64,000 bases of DNA from Mycobacterium adipatum. GTDB taxonomy: Bacteria > Actinomycetota > Actinomycetes > Mycobacteriales > Mycobacteriaceae. Position 1 is the stretch's first letter. Each line of letters begins with the position of its first letter. The stretch is from positions 5,270,001 to 5,334,000 of the forward strand of contig NZ_CP015596.1 of the NCBI RefSeq assembly GCF_001644575.1, given 5' to 3'. Shown one piece after another: positions 26,793 to 36,643 of this stretch. The notes under the pieces were generated by a model that was not told where the DNA came from, ran no database searches, and saw only the letters and a program-made list of their open reading frames with translations. The translations under genes and the position numbers were made by a program.

Positions 26793-28297
26793 ACGATCTG
26801 TGCGGCGATCAGAGCATGGGCAAAGATCGTCAACATCTGTTCGTCCTTGAACACCGGTACCCGCTGGTCCAGGACCGCGTTCCCGCGAAAGAGCAAGGTG
26901 GTCAAGGTGCGAAGGTTGGACGCCACGTTGGTCGACGGCGTCGGGAAGGGAGCGTCCGGATCGTGGTTGTCGACGGCGAAGATGGTCACCCGCTGCGCGA
27001 TCGTGCTGTCCCCCCAGGCGAACTGCACTGAGTTCCACGTTACCAACAGGTTGTCATCGACCACCGACACCAGCCTCGCGGTCACGCCGCTACCGAGATC
27101 GACGTGGCGGGGGGCGCTGATCCGCGCACTGGTCAACCCGTACAGCACGCGCGCGGGATAGGTGTCGAACGAGAACGGCCGCCGACTCACGGTGCTGTCG
27201 ACGACGACGGTGCGGGGCCGGGACAGTTTGTCCCAGCGCGGATCACCCGCATTGGCGAGCATGTATTGGCGCACCAGTACCGCCCCGTCCCCGTAAAGAC
27301 GCCGCACCTGGGGGTAGGTGTGCCGTTGGGTGACGGTCCAGCCGCTCGGCACGTTCAGCGGGCGACCCTGCTCGAGCCGTTCGGGACTGCTCCTGCTGAC
27401 CGGGGCGGTGCTGACCTGGGCCGGAAGACTGCACGACGCGAGGACCAGCGCAACCATCGCCACCAAGGGCACTCCCGACCAAACCTGTTTGGCGGCCAGC
27501 GGTTCCACTCGGCGGTCGAGCAGCCGCTTGGGCGCGCCACGACGTGACCGGAAGTACATCACCAGGCTCACGACACTGAGTGCCGTCACGGCGGGCACCT
27601 GCTGGTAGACCACCATGGGCGCATCCGGGGTGAGCTCGGTGATGGCGATCAGGACAGCGAATCCGACCACCCACGCTCCCAACGAACCGATGACACCGCG
27701 GCGGAACGTCCGCCCGACGGCGGTGCCGGTCCCGATCGCCGCGATCAGCAGGGTCGCCGCGCCGGCGGCGAACTTCCCGCCGCCCAACAACACCACGACC
27801 AGGAAATAGGGCAGTGGAAAGGCCAACACCACCATGGCCCACACCCAGGCGAACCGGATCACCGGCCGCAACCCGAACAGCACGATGCAGCAGCTCAGCA
27901 CGAACAGACCGGCCGCCACCACATCCAGGCGCAGCACGTGGAAGTACAGCGCGTAGCGCTCCAGCAGGGCCGCCTGGATCAACACCGCCATCCCCAAACC
28001 CATGACCCCGACGATGATGTCGGTCTGCCGGTCGTGAATGGGAAGTTCGGTGCGGTTGCGTCGCGCCACGGCGATCGCCACCAGCGCCGTGATCAGCGGC
28101 ACCGTCCAGATGTAGCCACCCAGGCCGCCCTCGCGGGTCGTGACGGCCAGGCTGGCGAACGTCTGATGGAACGCGAGCGCGGTCAGGGCGATGATCAGCA
28201 GCCAGCGGATCCCCACCCGCAGCACCGGATTGACGCCGTAATACCGCTCCAGGACAGACGGGGACCCCGGACCGTCGGCGTTCACTTCGGCAACCAT
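26789..28297 (-). CDS. Exosortase-like membrane region fused to an EpsI-like extracytoplasmic domain
   Basis: 502 residues. Residues 30-250 contain about eight hydrophobic segments; the stretch LRPVIRFAWVWAMVVLAFPLPYF (about 143-165) resembles the PLxFL-PLP helix of exosortases. An internal signal-like helix ends in a lipobox, LASC289, followed by a soluble C-terminal domain of about 210 residues resembling the EpsI/DUF3485 proteins that accompany exosortases. The exosortase Cys/Arg/His triad (ACSG motif) was not clearly found, so catalysis is doubtful. First gene of the polysaccharide operon. Assignment by eye and uncertain. Confidence 0.5.
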   Translation of the reverse strand: MVAEVNADGPGSPSVLERYYGVNPVLRVGIRWLLIIALTALAFHQTFASLAVTTREGGLGGYIWTVPLITALVAIAVARRNRTELPIHDRQTDIIVGVMGLGMAVLIQAALLERYALYFHVLRLDVVAAGLFVLSCCIVLFGLRPVIRFAWVWAMVVLAFPLPYFLVVVLLGGGKFAAGAATLLIAAIGTGTAVGRTFRRGVIGSLGAWVVGFAVLIAITELTPDAPMVVYQQVPAVTALSVVSLVMYFRSRRGAPKRLLDRRVEPLAAKQVWSGVPLVAMVALVLASCSLPAQVSTAPVSRSSPERLEQGRPLNVPSGWTVTQRHTYPQVRRLYGDGAVLVRQYMLANAGDPRWDKLSRPRTVVVDSTVSRRPFSFDTYPARVLYGLTSARISAPRHVDLGSGVTARLVSVVDDNLLVTWNSVQFAWGDSTIAQRVTIFAVDNHDPDAPFPTPSTNVASNLRTLTTLLFRGNAVLDQRVPVFKDEQMLTIFAHALIAAQIV

Positions 28298-28406
28298 GGC
28301 CGCTCAGACGGGTCGTGAGGTCACGAGCACCCAAGGCTGACCACGTCGGCGACATCGCCGGCACGGCCGCCGATCGTGCATCCCCGCCCCCCGCGTCATG
28401 TGCGCG

Positions 28407-28446
28407 ATGCTAGGTCAATCGGCGCGCGAGCAAACAGATAATCTGT
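28407..28446 (-). promoter_or_regulatory. Candidate promoter and operator of the polysaccharide cluster
   Basis: On the minus strand TTTGCT (28429-28434) and TAGCAT (28407-28412) are 16 bases apart, a SigA-like pair. Touching the -35 is the perfect palindrome ACAGAT-a-ATCTGT (28434-28446). A dimeric regulator could bind there. The predicted start near 28400 gives a leader of about 100 bases. Confidence 0.45.
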
Positions 28447-28605
28447 GATCCCACCTCGGTTGTGGCCCACCCACGCCTCGTGGGCAAATTGCACAGCACG
28501 GTTCCACAGGCGCCGTGAACCACGAGATGCGCACTGCCCCCGGCCTGCTGGCTAACCGCAGGATCCGACACGCCCGACCGCCGCCGGTGGGGTACCCACA
28601 TGACA

Positions 28606-28642
28606 CAAACCCCCGGCCCGCAGATGCGGTGCCGGGGGTTTG
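28606..28642 (-). terminator. Intrinsic terminator after rpsQ (end of S10 operon)
   Basis: A perfect 12-bp stem (CAAACCCCCGGC at 28606-28617; complement at 28631-28642), loop 13 bases, followed on the minus strand by TGTCATG. It lies 26 bases beyond the rpsQ stop and closes the ribosomal transcript before the accessory region. Confidence 0.75.
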
Positions 28643-28668
28643 GGATGTCGAATCCCGAAGGATCGTCT

Positions 28669-28965
28669 CTACTTCGCCTTTTCCAGGATCTCGACCAGGC
28701 GCCAGCGCTTGGTCGCCGAGGTCGGGCGGGTCTCCATCAGCGAGACGCGGTCGCCGATACCGGCATCGCCGTTCTCGTCGTGCGCCTTGACCTTGGTGGT
28801 GGTGCGGATGATCTTGCCGTAGAGCGGGTGGCTCTTGCGGGACTCCAGCTCGACCACGATGGTCTTCTGCATCTTGTCGCTCACCACGTAGCCGATGGCC
28901 GTCTTGCGACGTCCACGCACCTTCTCGGTGGCCGGCGTGTGGTTGGGGCCTTTAGTGTCTGCCAT
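28669..28965 (-). CDS. rpsQ: 30S ribosomal protein S17
   Basis: 98 residues. The core [33 protein letters not shown] is S17, an early 16S-rRNA-binding protein. It carries a short N-terminal extension ([15 protein letters not shown]). It is the last gene of the S10 operon and is followed by a terminator, whereas in most bacteria rplN follows directly. Confidence 0.97.
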   Translation of the reverse strand: MADTKGPNHTPATEKVRGRRKTAIGYVVSDKMQKTIVVELESRKSHPLYGKIIRTTTKVKAHDENGDAGIGDRVSLMETRPTSATKRWRLVEILEKAK

Positions 28966-28967
28966 GG

Positions 28968-29201
28968 TTACGAATCCTCACCAACGGGTCCGGAGGCCAG
29001 ACCCAGTTCACGTTCACGCAGCACGGTGTACACCCGTGCAATCTCGTGGCGCACAACACGCAGGCGCCGGTTGTTGGTCAGCTGACCGGTCGCCATCTGG
29101 AAGCGCAGATTGAACAGCTCTTCCTTCGATTCGCGCAGGCGAGTGGTGAGCTCCTCCTCGGTGAGCTCACGCAGTTCGCCAGGCGTAACTCCCACTGCCA
29201 T
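28968..29201 (-). CDS. rpmC: 50S ribosomal protein L29
   Basis: 77 residues, with [34 protein letters not shown] typical of L29 at the peptide exit tunnel. It starts on the last base of the rplP stop (TGATG overlap). Slightly long at the C-terminus compared with E. coli. Confidence 0.97.
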   Translation of the reverse strand: MAVGVTPGELRELTEEELTTRLRESKEELFNLRFQMATGQLTNNRRLRVVRHEIARVYTVLRERELGLASGPVGEDS

Positions 29202-29617
29202 CAGAACTGCTCCTCTCGGGTCACGATGCGCGCCTTGATCGGCAACTTGTGGATTGCGCGGGTGAGAGCATCGCGGGCGATCTTCTCATCCGGGTAGCTG
29301 AGCTCGAACAGCACGCGGCCGGGCTTGACGTTGGCCACCCACCACTCGGGCGAACCCTTACCGGAGCCCATGCGGGTCTCGGCGGGCTTCTTGGTCAGCG
29401 GGCGGTCCGGGAAGATGTTGATCCACACCTTGCCGCCACGCTTGATGTGCCGGTTGATGGCAATACGCGCGGACTCGATCTGCCGGTTGGTGATGTAGGC
29501 GTGCTCCAGAGCCTGGATGCCGTAGTCACCGAAGCTCACCGAGGTGCCGCCGCTGGCGGTACCGCGCTGGCGCGGGTGGTGCTGCTTGCGGTGCTTGACC
29601 CTGCGGGGGATAAGCAT
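29201..29617 (-). CDS. rplP: 50S ribosomal protein L16
   Basis: 138 residues from ATG 29617 ([19 protein letters not shown]), the canonical L16 start; longer upstream readings run into rpsC. The [23 protein letters not shown] segment is an L16 signature. L16 organises the A-site tRNA region of the large subunit. Confidence 0.97.
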   Translation of the reverse strand: MLIPRRVKHRKQHHPRQRGTASGGTSVSFGDYGIQALEHAYITNRQIESARIAINRHIKRGGKVWINIFPDRPLTKKPAETRMGSGKGSPEWWVANVKPGRVLFELSYPDEKIARDALTRAIHKLPIKARIVTREEQF

Positions 29618-29618
29618 T

Positions 29619-30912
<1,294 letters not shown>

Positions 30913-30913
<1 letters not shown>

Positions 30914-31194
30914 TACCGGCGCTTCGCTTTCCGGTCATCCTTGATGTGACCCTTGAACGTGCGGGTGGGGGCGAACTCGCCCAGCTTGTGACCGACCATG
31001 GCCTCGGTGACGAACACCGGCACGTGCTTACGACCGTCGTGGACGGCGAAGGTGTGGCCGATGAAGTCGGGGATGATGGTCGAACGACGCGACCAGGTCT
31101 TGATGACCTGCTTGCTGTTCTTCTCGTTCTGGACATCCACCTTCTTCAACAGGTGGTCGTCGACGAACGGGCCCTTCTTCAGGCTGCGTGGCAT
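30913..31194 (-). CDS. rpsS: 30S ribosomal protein S19
   Basis: 93 residues, [19 protein letters not shown] at the start and the [14 protein letters not shown] end typical of S19, in the head of the small subunit. Located between rplB and rplV as in other S10 operons. Confidence 0.97.
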
Positions 31195-31206
31195 CGCTGG
31201 CTACTC

Positions 31207-32046
31207 CTAGCGCTTATTCTTGCCGGTGCGCCGGCGACGGACGATGAGTTTGTCGCTCGCCTTGTTGGGCTTGCGAGTGCGGCCCTCGGGCTTGCCCCAC
31301 GGGCTCACCGGGTGACGGCCACCGGAGGTCTTACCCTCACCACCACCGTGCGGGTGGTCGACCGGGTTCATGACGACACCACGGACGGTGGGGCGCTTGC
31401 CCTTCCACCGCATACGGCCGGCCTTGCCCCAGTTGATGTTGGCTTGCTCGGCGTTGCCGACCTCGCCGACGGTGGCGCGGCAGCGCACGTCGACGCGGCG
31501 GATCTCACCCGAGGGCATACGCAGCGTGGCGTAGGCGCCTTCCTTACCGAGCAACTGGATGCTGACACCGGCCGAGCGGGCCAGCTTGGCGCCGCCGCCC
31601 GGACGCAGCTCCACGGCGTGGATGACGGTACCGGCCGGGATGTTGCGCAGCGGCAGGTTGTTACCCGGCTTGATGTCGGCGTTGGCGCCCGACTCCACGA
31701 TGGTGCCCTGCTTGAGTCCCTGCGGCGCGATGATGTAGCGCTTCTCGCCGTCCAGGTAGTGCAGCAGCGCGATGTTCGCGGTGCGGTTGGGGTCGTACTC
31801 GATGTGCGCGACCTTGGCGTCGACACCGTCCTTGTCGTGGCGACGGAAGTCGATGAGCCGGTAGGCGCGCTTGTGACCGCCGCCCTTGTGCCGCGTGGTG
31901 ATGCGACCGTGTGCGTTACGTCCACCCGTGCTGTGCAGCGGGCGGATCAGCGACTTCTCCGGAGTCGAACGAGTGATCTCGGCGAAATCGGAGACGCTCG
32001 AACCGCGACGACCCGGGGTCGTCGGCTTGTACTTGCGAATTGCCAT
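31207..32046 (-). CDS. rplB: 50S ribosomal protein L2
   Basis: 279 residues. Starts [20 protein letters not shown] and contains the conserved [25 protein letters not shown] region needed for peptidyl-transferase function. It is full length and intact. Confidence 0.98.
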   Translation of the reverse strand: MAIRKYKPTTPGRRGSSVSDFAEITRSTPEKSLIRPLHSTGGRNAHGRITTRHKGGGHKRAYRLIDFRRHDKDGVDAKVAHIEYDPNRTANIALLHYLDGEKRYIIAPQGLKQGTIVESGANADIKPGNNLPLRNIPAGTVIHAVELRPGGGAKLARSAGVSIQLLGKEGAYATLRMPSGEIRRVDVRCRATVGEVGNAEQANINWGKAGRMRWKGKRPTVRGVVMNPVDHPHGGGEGKTSGGRHPVSPWGKPEGRTRKPNKASDKLIVRRRRTGKNKR

Positions 32047-32076
32047 TTCTTAGTTCCTGAGTCTCTCTGCCCGCCG

Positions 32077-32379
32077 TTAGGCCGGCGCTCCGAACAAGTC
32101 GATCGGCTTGCTGCCCGCGGCCAGGGTCACGATGGCGCGCTTGGTGCTCTTGCGCGTGCCGTAGCCGCTGCGGGTCCGCTTGCGCTTGCCGTTGCGGTTC
32201 AGCGTGTTCACCGAATCGACCTTGACGGAGAAGATCTTCTCGATCGCGATCTTGATCTGCGTCTTGTTCGAGTCCGGGTGCACGACGAACGTGTACACAT
32301 TGTCCTCGATCAGCGAGTACGACTTCTCCGAGATGACCGGGGCCAGGATGATGTCGCGGGGGTCAGTGATCGTTGCCAT
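32077..32379 (-). CDS. rplW: 50S ribosomal protein L23
   Basis: 100 residues. [38 protein letters not shown] is the L23 signature; L23 is the docking site for trigger factor and SRP at the tunnel exit. The start overlaps the rplD stop by one base. Confidence 0.97.
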   Translation of the reverse strand: MATITDPRDIILAPVISEKSYSLIEDNVYTFVVHPDSNKTQIKIAIEKIFSVKVDSVNTLNRNGKRKRTRSGYGTRKSTKRAIVTLAAGSKPIDLFGAPA

Positions 32380-33026
32380 CAGACCGACGCCTCCTGCTTC
32401 GTGTTGGAGCTGATGTAGGCATCCAGCGCCTCGACGCTGAAGATCACGTCGTCGGCGTGCAGCACGTCGTACGCGTTGAGCTGATCCGCCGGAAGAACAT
32501 GAACGTTCGGCAGGTTGCGCACGCTCTTGGCGCCGACCTCATCGCTACGGCCGATGACGATCAGGATGTTCTTGTTGGTGGTCAGGCTCTCCAGGAACGA
32601 CTTGGCCGCCTTGGTCGACGGGGTCTGCCCGCTGACCAGTTCGGTGATCGCATGGATGCGGTCGTTGCGCGCCCGGTCCGAGAGCGCCCCGCGGGTGGCG
32701 GCGGCGATCATCTTCTTGGGGGTGCGCTCGCTGTAGTCGCGCGGCTTGGGGCCGTGCACCACGCCACCACCGGTGAACTGCGGTGCGCGGGTCGAGCCCT
32801 GACGGGCGCGACCGGTGCCCTTCTGGCGGTACGGCTTCTTGCCACCACCGGAGACCTCGGCGCGCGTCTTGGCCGAGTGCGTGCCCTGCCGCTTGGCGGC
32901 GAGCTGCGCGGTCACGACCTGATGCAGCAGTGCGATGTTGGGTTCCACATCGAAGAGGGCAGCCGGCAGTTCGACAGAACCGTCCTTCTTGCCGTCCGGA
33001 GTGTGAACGTCAAGCTTGAGAGCCAT
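32379..33026 (-). CDS. rplD: 50S ribosomal protein L4
   Basis: 215 residues with the tunnel-loop segment [32 protein letters not shown]. In E. coli L4 also represses the S10 operon by acting on its leader; the long leader predicted upstream of rpsJ here would leave room for control, but no homologous structure was demonstrated. Confidence 0.97.
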   Translation of the reverse strand: MALKLDVHTPDGKKDGSVELPAALFDVEPNIALLHQVVTAQLAAKRQGTHSAKTRAEVSGGGKKPYRQKGTGRARQGSTRAPQFTGGGVVHGPKPRDYSERTPKKMIAAATRGALSDRARNDRIHAITELVSGQTPSTKAAKSFLESLTTNKNILIVIGRSDEVGAKSVRNLPNVHVLPADQLNAYDVLHADDVIFSVEALDAYISSNTKQEASV

Positions 33027-33703
33027 TACTTCTCACCTCGTTTGATCGCGGTGCGGACCACGACGAGTCCACCGTTGCGCCCGGGGACGGCGCCCTTGAT
33101 CAGCAGCACACCGTTCTCGGCATCGACCTTGTGCACCTTCAGGTTCTGGGTGGTGACGCGGTCACTACCCATCCGCCCCGACATGCGGGTGCCCTTGAAG
33201 ACGCGGCCCGGGGTCGCACAGCCACCGATGGAGCCGGGGCGGCGGTGCACGGCCTGGGCGCCGTGGCTGGCGCCCTGGCCGGAGAACCCGTGGCGCTTCA
33301 TGGTGCCGGCGAAGCCCTTGCCCTTGCTGGTGCCGGTCACGTCGACGTACGCGCCGTCGGCGAAGATCTCGGCGGTCAGCTCCTGGCCGACCTCGTAATC
33401 GGCGGCGGCGGCCTCGTTCTCGAGCCGGAGCTCAGCGAGGTGACGGCGCGGGTTCACACCGGCGGCGGCGTACTGGCCGGCAACCGGCTTGTTCACCTTG
33501 CGCGGGCTGATCTCGCCGTAAGCGAGCTGGACGGCGCTGTAGCCGTCGCGCTCCGGGGTGCGGATGCGCGTCACGACGTTCGGGCCGGCCTTGACGACCG
33601 TGACCGGGACGACCTTGTTGTTCTCGTCGAACACCTGCGTCATGCCCAGCTTGGTGCCCAAGATGCCACGGCGCGGAGCGCCGGACGTAGCACTGTTAGC
33701 CAT
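33026..33703 (-). CDS. rplC: 50S ribosomal protein L3
   Basis: 225 residues. [31 protein letters not shown] at the start and the [28 protein letters not shown] segment are L3 hallmarks; L3 nucleates large-subunit assembly and its loop reaches the catalytic centre. Immediately after rpsJ (13-base gap). Confidence 0.97.
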   Translation of the reverse strand: MANSATSGAPRRGILGTKLGMTQVFDENNKVVPVTVVKAGPNVVTRIRTPERDGYSAVQLAYGEISPRKVNKPVAGQYAAAGVNPRRHLAELRLENEAAAADYEVGQELTAEIFADGAYVDVTGTSKGKGFAGTMKRHGFSGQGASHGAQAVHRRPGSIGGCATPGRVFKGTRMSGRMGSDRVTTQNLKVHKVDAENGVLLIKGAVPGRNGGLVVVRTAIKRGEK

Positions 33704-33716
33704 TCTTCAGGGTCCT

Positions 33717-34022
33717 TTACTGGATGTTGACGTCGACGCTGGCCGGCAGATCGATGCGCATCAAGGCGTCAACGGTCTTCGGGGTGGGGTCGAGGATGTC
33801 GATAAGGCGCTTGTGGGTACGCATCTCGAAATGCTCCCGCGAGTCCTTGTACTTATGGGGGGACCGGATGACGCAGTACACGTTCTTCTCGGTCGGCAGC
33901 GGCACCGGGCCGACCACGCTTGCTCCCGTACGGGTGACCGTCTCGACGATCTTGCGCGCCGAGGCGTCAATCGCCTCGTGGTCGTAGGCCTTCAGCCTGA
34001 TGCGGATCTTCTGTCCCGCCAC
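33717..34022 (-). CDS. rpsJ: 30S ribosomal protein S10 (NusE)
   Basis: 101 residues, [33 protein letters not shown] to DIQ-type end SVDVNIQ. S10 works in the small-subunit head and, as NusE, in transcription antitermination. First gene of the S10 operon. Confidence 0.98.
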
Positions 34023-34305
34023 GCTTTCCTACCTCACTATTAAGGGCTTCCGCGCTGAGGGCGCAGAAATACCTCTGGTCTTCGTGCGCTCCGCCGGCGG
34101 GTCTCCCCGCACGACAGCGCGCTGGCTATGCCGCCGCTGTTTACCTGTCTCTGGTTCACCGACCCCCGCGCTCGGGTGTGTCGCCCTTACGCACACTCTT
34201 TTGCGCAGATATTTCGTCGCAATCGAGGTGGGGACCGGGTGCGTCCGCGAAGGACGCTGGTCGGATGCCCGCGGCCGGGCGAACCCGGCTGAAGGCAACC
34301 CGAAC

Positions 34306-34334
34306 AGTATGCCTCAGATCCCGGCGTCCTCCAA
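34306..34334 (-). promoter_or_regulatory. Candidate S10 operon promoter
   Basis: On the minus strand TTGGAG (34329-34334) and CATACT (34306-34311) are exactly 17 bases apart. The predicted start near 34299 gives a 5' leader of about 277 bases ahead of rpsJ. Same general form as the candidate spc promoter at 5551-5579. Confidence 0.5.
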
Positions 34335-34457
34335 ATCCGCATTTGAGCAGCTTGGAGCCCCGGCGAGCGGCGGTCGAGGTGCCCAAACTCCCCCGATGGC
34401 CCACCTCACGTCAGCCGGCCGCGGCGCCCTTCGCACCCAAGCGCACCGCGCGTCGAT

Positions 34458-34473
34458 CTTACTCGTGAGTAAG
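34458..34473 (+). promoter_or_regulatory. CTTACTC-GT-GAGTAAG near-palindrome, likely TetR-type operator
   Basis: Perfect 7-base arms (34458-34464 and 34467-34473) with a 2-base centre, ending right at the AAGG ribosome binding site of the gene at 34482. The TTACTC/GAGTAA form resembles operators of TetR regulators of lipid metabolism in actinobacteria. The regulator is unknown. Confidence 0.5.
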
Positions 34474-34481
34474 GTATGTCC

Positions 34482-34958
34482 ATGACCGAGAGTTCCACCT
34501 ATCGCGCCTGGCAGCAGCTCTCTTCGAAACCGCTGGGCAGCCGACTGTTCTCGGCGGCCGCGATGATCCGGGTCCCGTACTTCGCATCCGTACTCCCCCA
34601 CGTCCGGGTGATGGAACCCGGGCGCGCGGAGGTGGACATCCCGAAGTGGTTCTTCGTGTACAACCACCTGCACACCGTGCATGCCATCGCCTCGTGCAAT
34701 GCGGCCGAGGTCGCGATGGGCATGGCCATGGAAGCCACCGTGCCGGGGACGCACCGCTGGATCCCCAAGGCGATGACGGTGCAGTACCTGGCCAAGGCCA
34801 GCACCGCACTGCGGGCACGTGCCGAGTTCACCCCGCCGGACTTCGCCGCGATCGCCGAGGGCACCGAGGTGGTGGTCGCGGTCGGCATCACCGACCGCGC
34901 CGGGGTGGAGGTGGTGCACGCCGACATCACCACCTGGGTGACACTGGTCAGCGGCTGA
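34482..34958 (+). CDS. Hotdog-fold DUF4442 protein, thioesterase-like
   Basis: 158 residues from ATG 34482 (AAGG at 34471-34474; the ATG at 34476 leaves too little spacing). The pattern YFASVLPHVRVMEPGRAEVDIPKWFFVYNHLHTVHAIASCNAAEVAMGMAM matches DUF4442, a single hotdog fold related to PaaI-type acyl-CoA thioesterases. The enzyme may hydrolyse acyl-CoA; substrate unknown. It converges on the carboxylesterase gene with an 11-base overlap at the 3' ends. Confidence 0.8.
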   Translation: MTESSTYRAWQQLSSKPLGSRLFSAAAMIRVPYFASVLPHVRVMEPGRAEVDIPKWFFVYNHLHTVHAIASCNAAEVAMGMAMEATVPGTHRWIPKAMTVQYLAKASTALRARAEFTPPDFAAIAEGTEVVVAVGITDRAGVEVVHADITTWVTLVSG

Positions 34959-36540
34959 GGCCCGCCCAGAACTCGCACTGGTGCTGCGCGTCGAAATCAT
35001 CGATGACCCGGTTCCCGTCCGGGCGCAGCGACATCCAGGGTGCCGCGCCGTCGAGCTGCGGCCAGTCCGCCGCCCCGGGCGCGCTGGGCGCACCGTCGGT
35101 CACGAACCGCGACCAGTAGTCGATCATCTGATTCGACAGTTGTTGCTGCGCCGGGTTCAGCGCCGGCGCGCCACCGACGTCGAACAGGTAGCGCAATTCC
35201 AGCGAATGACTGGCTCCGACGGGGAACGGCAGGGTGCGCATGGGTTCCGGCGTCGGCGGATGGGGATCGTCGAACTGGTAGGCATACACCCGGTTGGCGC
35301 CGGACAACTCGCCGGCCATCCGGGCGGCGACACAGGCGAAGACACCGTCGGTGACCGCCGCCGCGTAAGCCAGGGCCGCACTGCCCCCGTGCCGCTGCAA
35401 CGGGTATCGCGCGGCCACCGCCGGCGCCTCGGGACCGAACGTGTTCTCCAGCAGGCCGGGATACTCCTCGGCCGCGTACTGCCGTCCCGCGCGCAGGTAC
35501 TGCAGCGCCACGAACAACGTGAACTCGTCGCGGTTGGTGCCGATCAGGATGGGCACATCGGCGACCCGCCCGGCGCGCAGCGCCACCATGGGATCCTCGG
35601 GCAGAACCGCGCTGCCGTACACCGGCCCGCTGAGGGTGTCTTCTCCGATCCGGTCGTACCACACCGGTTTCTGCAGCTTGTGCACCGGCAAGGCGCGCAG
35701 GCAGGCGGCAGCCACCGCTGGGTCGCCGCAGCCCACCTCCCGCGCATAGTCCGCGCTGATCCGCTCGGCGGCCGGCAACGCCAACTGCGCCTGACACGGC
35801 CCGCTCTGGATGATCGCCGCCCGGAACAGGCCGGCGGACCCGGGCGCGACCAGGTGATCGCACACCGACATCGCACCGGCGGACTCACCGGCGATGGTCA
35901 CCTTGTCCGGGTCGCCGCCGAACGCCGTGATGTTGTCGCGCACCCAACGCAGCGCCGCCTGCTGGTCCGCCAGACCGTAGTTGCCGACGGCGCCGGCCGG
36001 CCCCAGCGCAGGATGCGCCAGAAAGCCGAGCGCACCGAGACGGTAGTTGAGCGTGACGACGACGATATCGCCCCGGTCGACGAACCAGCGCGAGTCGTAC
36101 ATGCCGCCGTTGCCGTTGATGAACGCACCGCCATGGATCCAAACCATCACCGGCCGAAGCTCTTTCGCCGGCGGTGGAGTCCAGACGTTGAGGGTCAGGC
36201 AGTCCTCGTCGGTCTGCCTGCCCATCTCCAGGTCGCTGCCCTCGTCCTGGATGCAGCGCGGCCCCACCTTGGTGGCGTCGTGCACGCCCGACCAGGGCCG
36301 CACCGGTTGCGGAGGCTGCCAGCGCAGTGGCCCCACCGGCGGGGCCGCATAGGGAATGCCGGCAAAGTGGCGTTTGTCGAGGGTCGCCACCCCGCGCAGC
36401 AGGCCCGCGCTGGTCGCGACGACCGACGGGTCCGGCGGCAGCGCCGCAGGCCGCTCGGCATGACCACCGCAACCCACTGTGAGTACCCCGACGATCAGTA
36501 ATGCCAGCGCGCAGCGCACGATTCGCGACAAGGGGGGCAC
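34948..36540 (-). CDS. Type B carboxylesterase, lipoprotein
   Basis: 530 residues from GTG 36540. A signal peptide with lipobox LTVGC24 predicts a lipid-anchored protein outside the cell membrane. The catalytic serine is S220 in GESAGA; the oxyanion-hole HGGAF is at about 136-140, and the EDCLTLNVW (112-120) type B signature is present. It should hydrolyse carboxylic esters; mycobacteria have several such enzymes, substrate unknown. The full length agrees with the family. Confidence 0.9.
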   Translation of the reverse strand: MPPLSRIVRCALALLIVGVLTVGCGGHAERPAALPPDPSVVATSAGLLRGVATLDKRHFAGIPYAAPPVGPLRWQPPQPVRPWSGVHDATKVGPRCIQDEGSDLEMGRQTDEDCLTLNVWTPPPAKELRPVMVWIHGGAFINGNGGMYDSRWFVDRGDIVVVTLNYRLGALGFLAHPALGPAGAVGNYGLADQQAALRWVRDNITAFGGDPDKVTIAGESAGAMSVCDHLVAPGSAGLFRAAIIQSGPCQAQLALPAAERISADYAREVGCGDPAVAAACLRALPVHKLQKPVWYDRIGEDTLSGPVYGSAVLPEDPMVALRAGRVADVPILIGTNRDEFTLFVALQYLRAGRQYAAEEYPGLLENTFGPEAPAVAARYPLQRHGGSAALAYAAAVTDGVFACVAARMAGELSGANRVYAYQFDDPHPPTPEPMRTLPFPVGASHSLELRYLFDVGGAPALNPAQQQLSNQMIDYWSRFVTDGAPSAPGAADWPQLDGAAPWMSLRPDGNRVIDDFDAQHQCEFWAGLSR

Positions 36541-36643
36541 ACAGCGAGCCTACTGACGACGATTCCCGCATTCGCGGCCGCGCGGGCGGCGGCGTCGCCT
36601 AAACTGCGACTTGACACCCGTCAACGAAGAAGGAGCCGTGTGG

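Larger units (their letters stand above)
28298..28668. other. Intergenic region between the polysaccharide cluster and rpsQ
   Basis: 371 bases with no gene recognised. It contains the rpsQ terminator (28606-28642), a candidate promoter (28407-28434, minus) and a 13-bp palindrome (28434-28446). The remaining sequence shows nothing distinctive. Confidence 0.5.
34023..34481. other. S10 leader and upstream intergenic region
   Basis: 459 bases without a recognised gene. It holds the candidate S10 promoter (34306-34334), a predicted leader of about 277 bases with a GCGTCC-N5-GGACGC hairpin (34241-34257), and a 16-base near-palindrome just before the thioesterase-like gene (34458-34473). Small open frames here lack recognisable products or good start sites. 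Confidence 0.5.

Noticed and set aside
5424-28668. Recent genomic island with integrase or transposase
   Set aside because: No integrase, transposase, tRNA or att-like direct repeats were seen at the borders, and composition resembles the flanks.
34029-34450. Small open frames in the S10 leader region
   Set aside because: Basic, low-complexity translations without ribosome binding sites or homology that I recognise; better explained as leader and intergenic DNA.
36611-36616. TTGACA as a promoter -35 or TTG start of the P450 gene
   Set aside because: No -10 at a suitable distance before the gene, and ATG 36644 has a better ribosome binding site. The match is probably chance.
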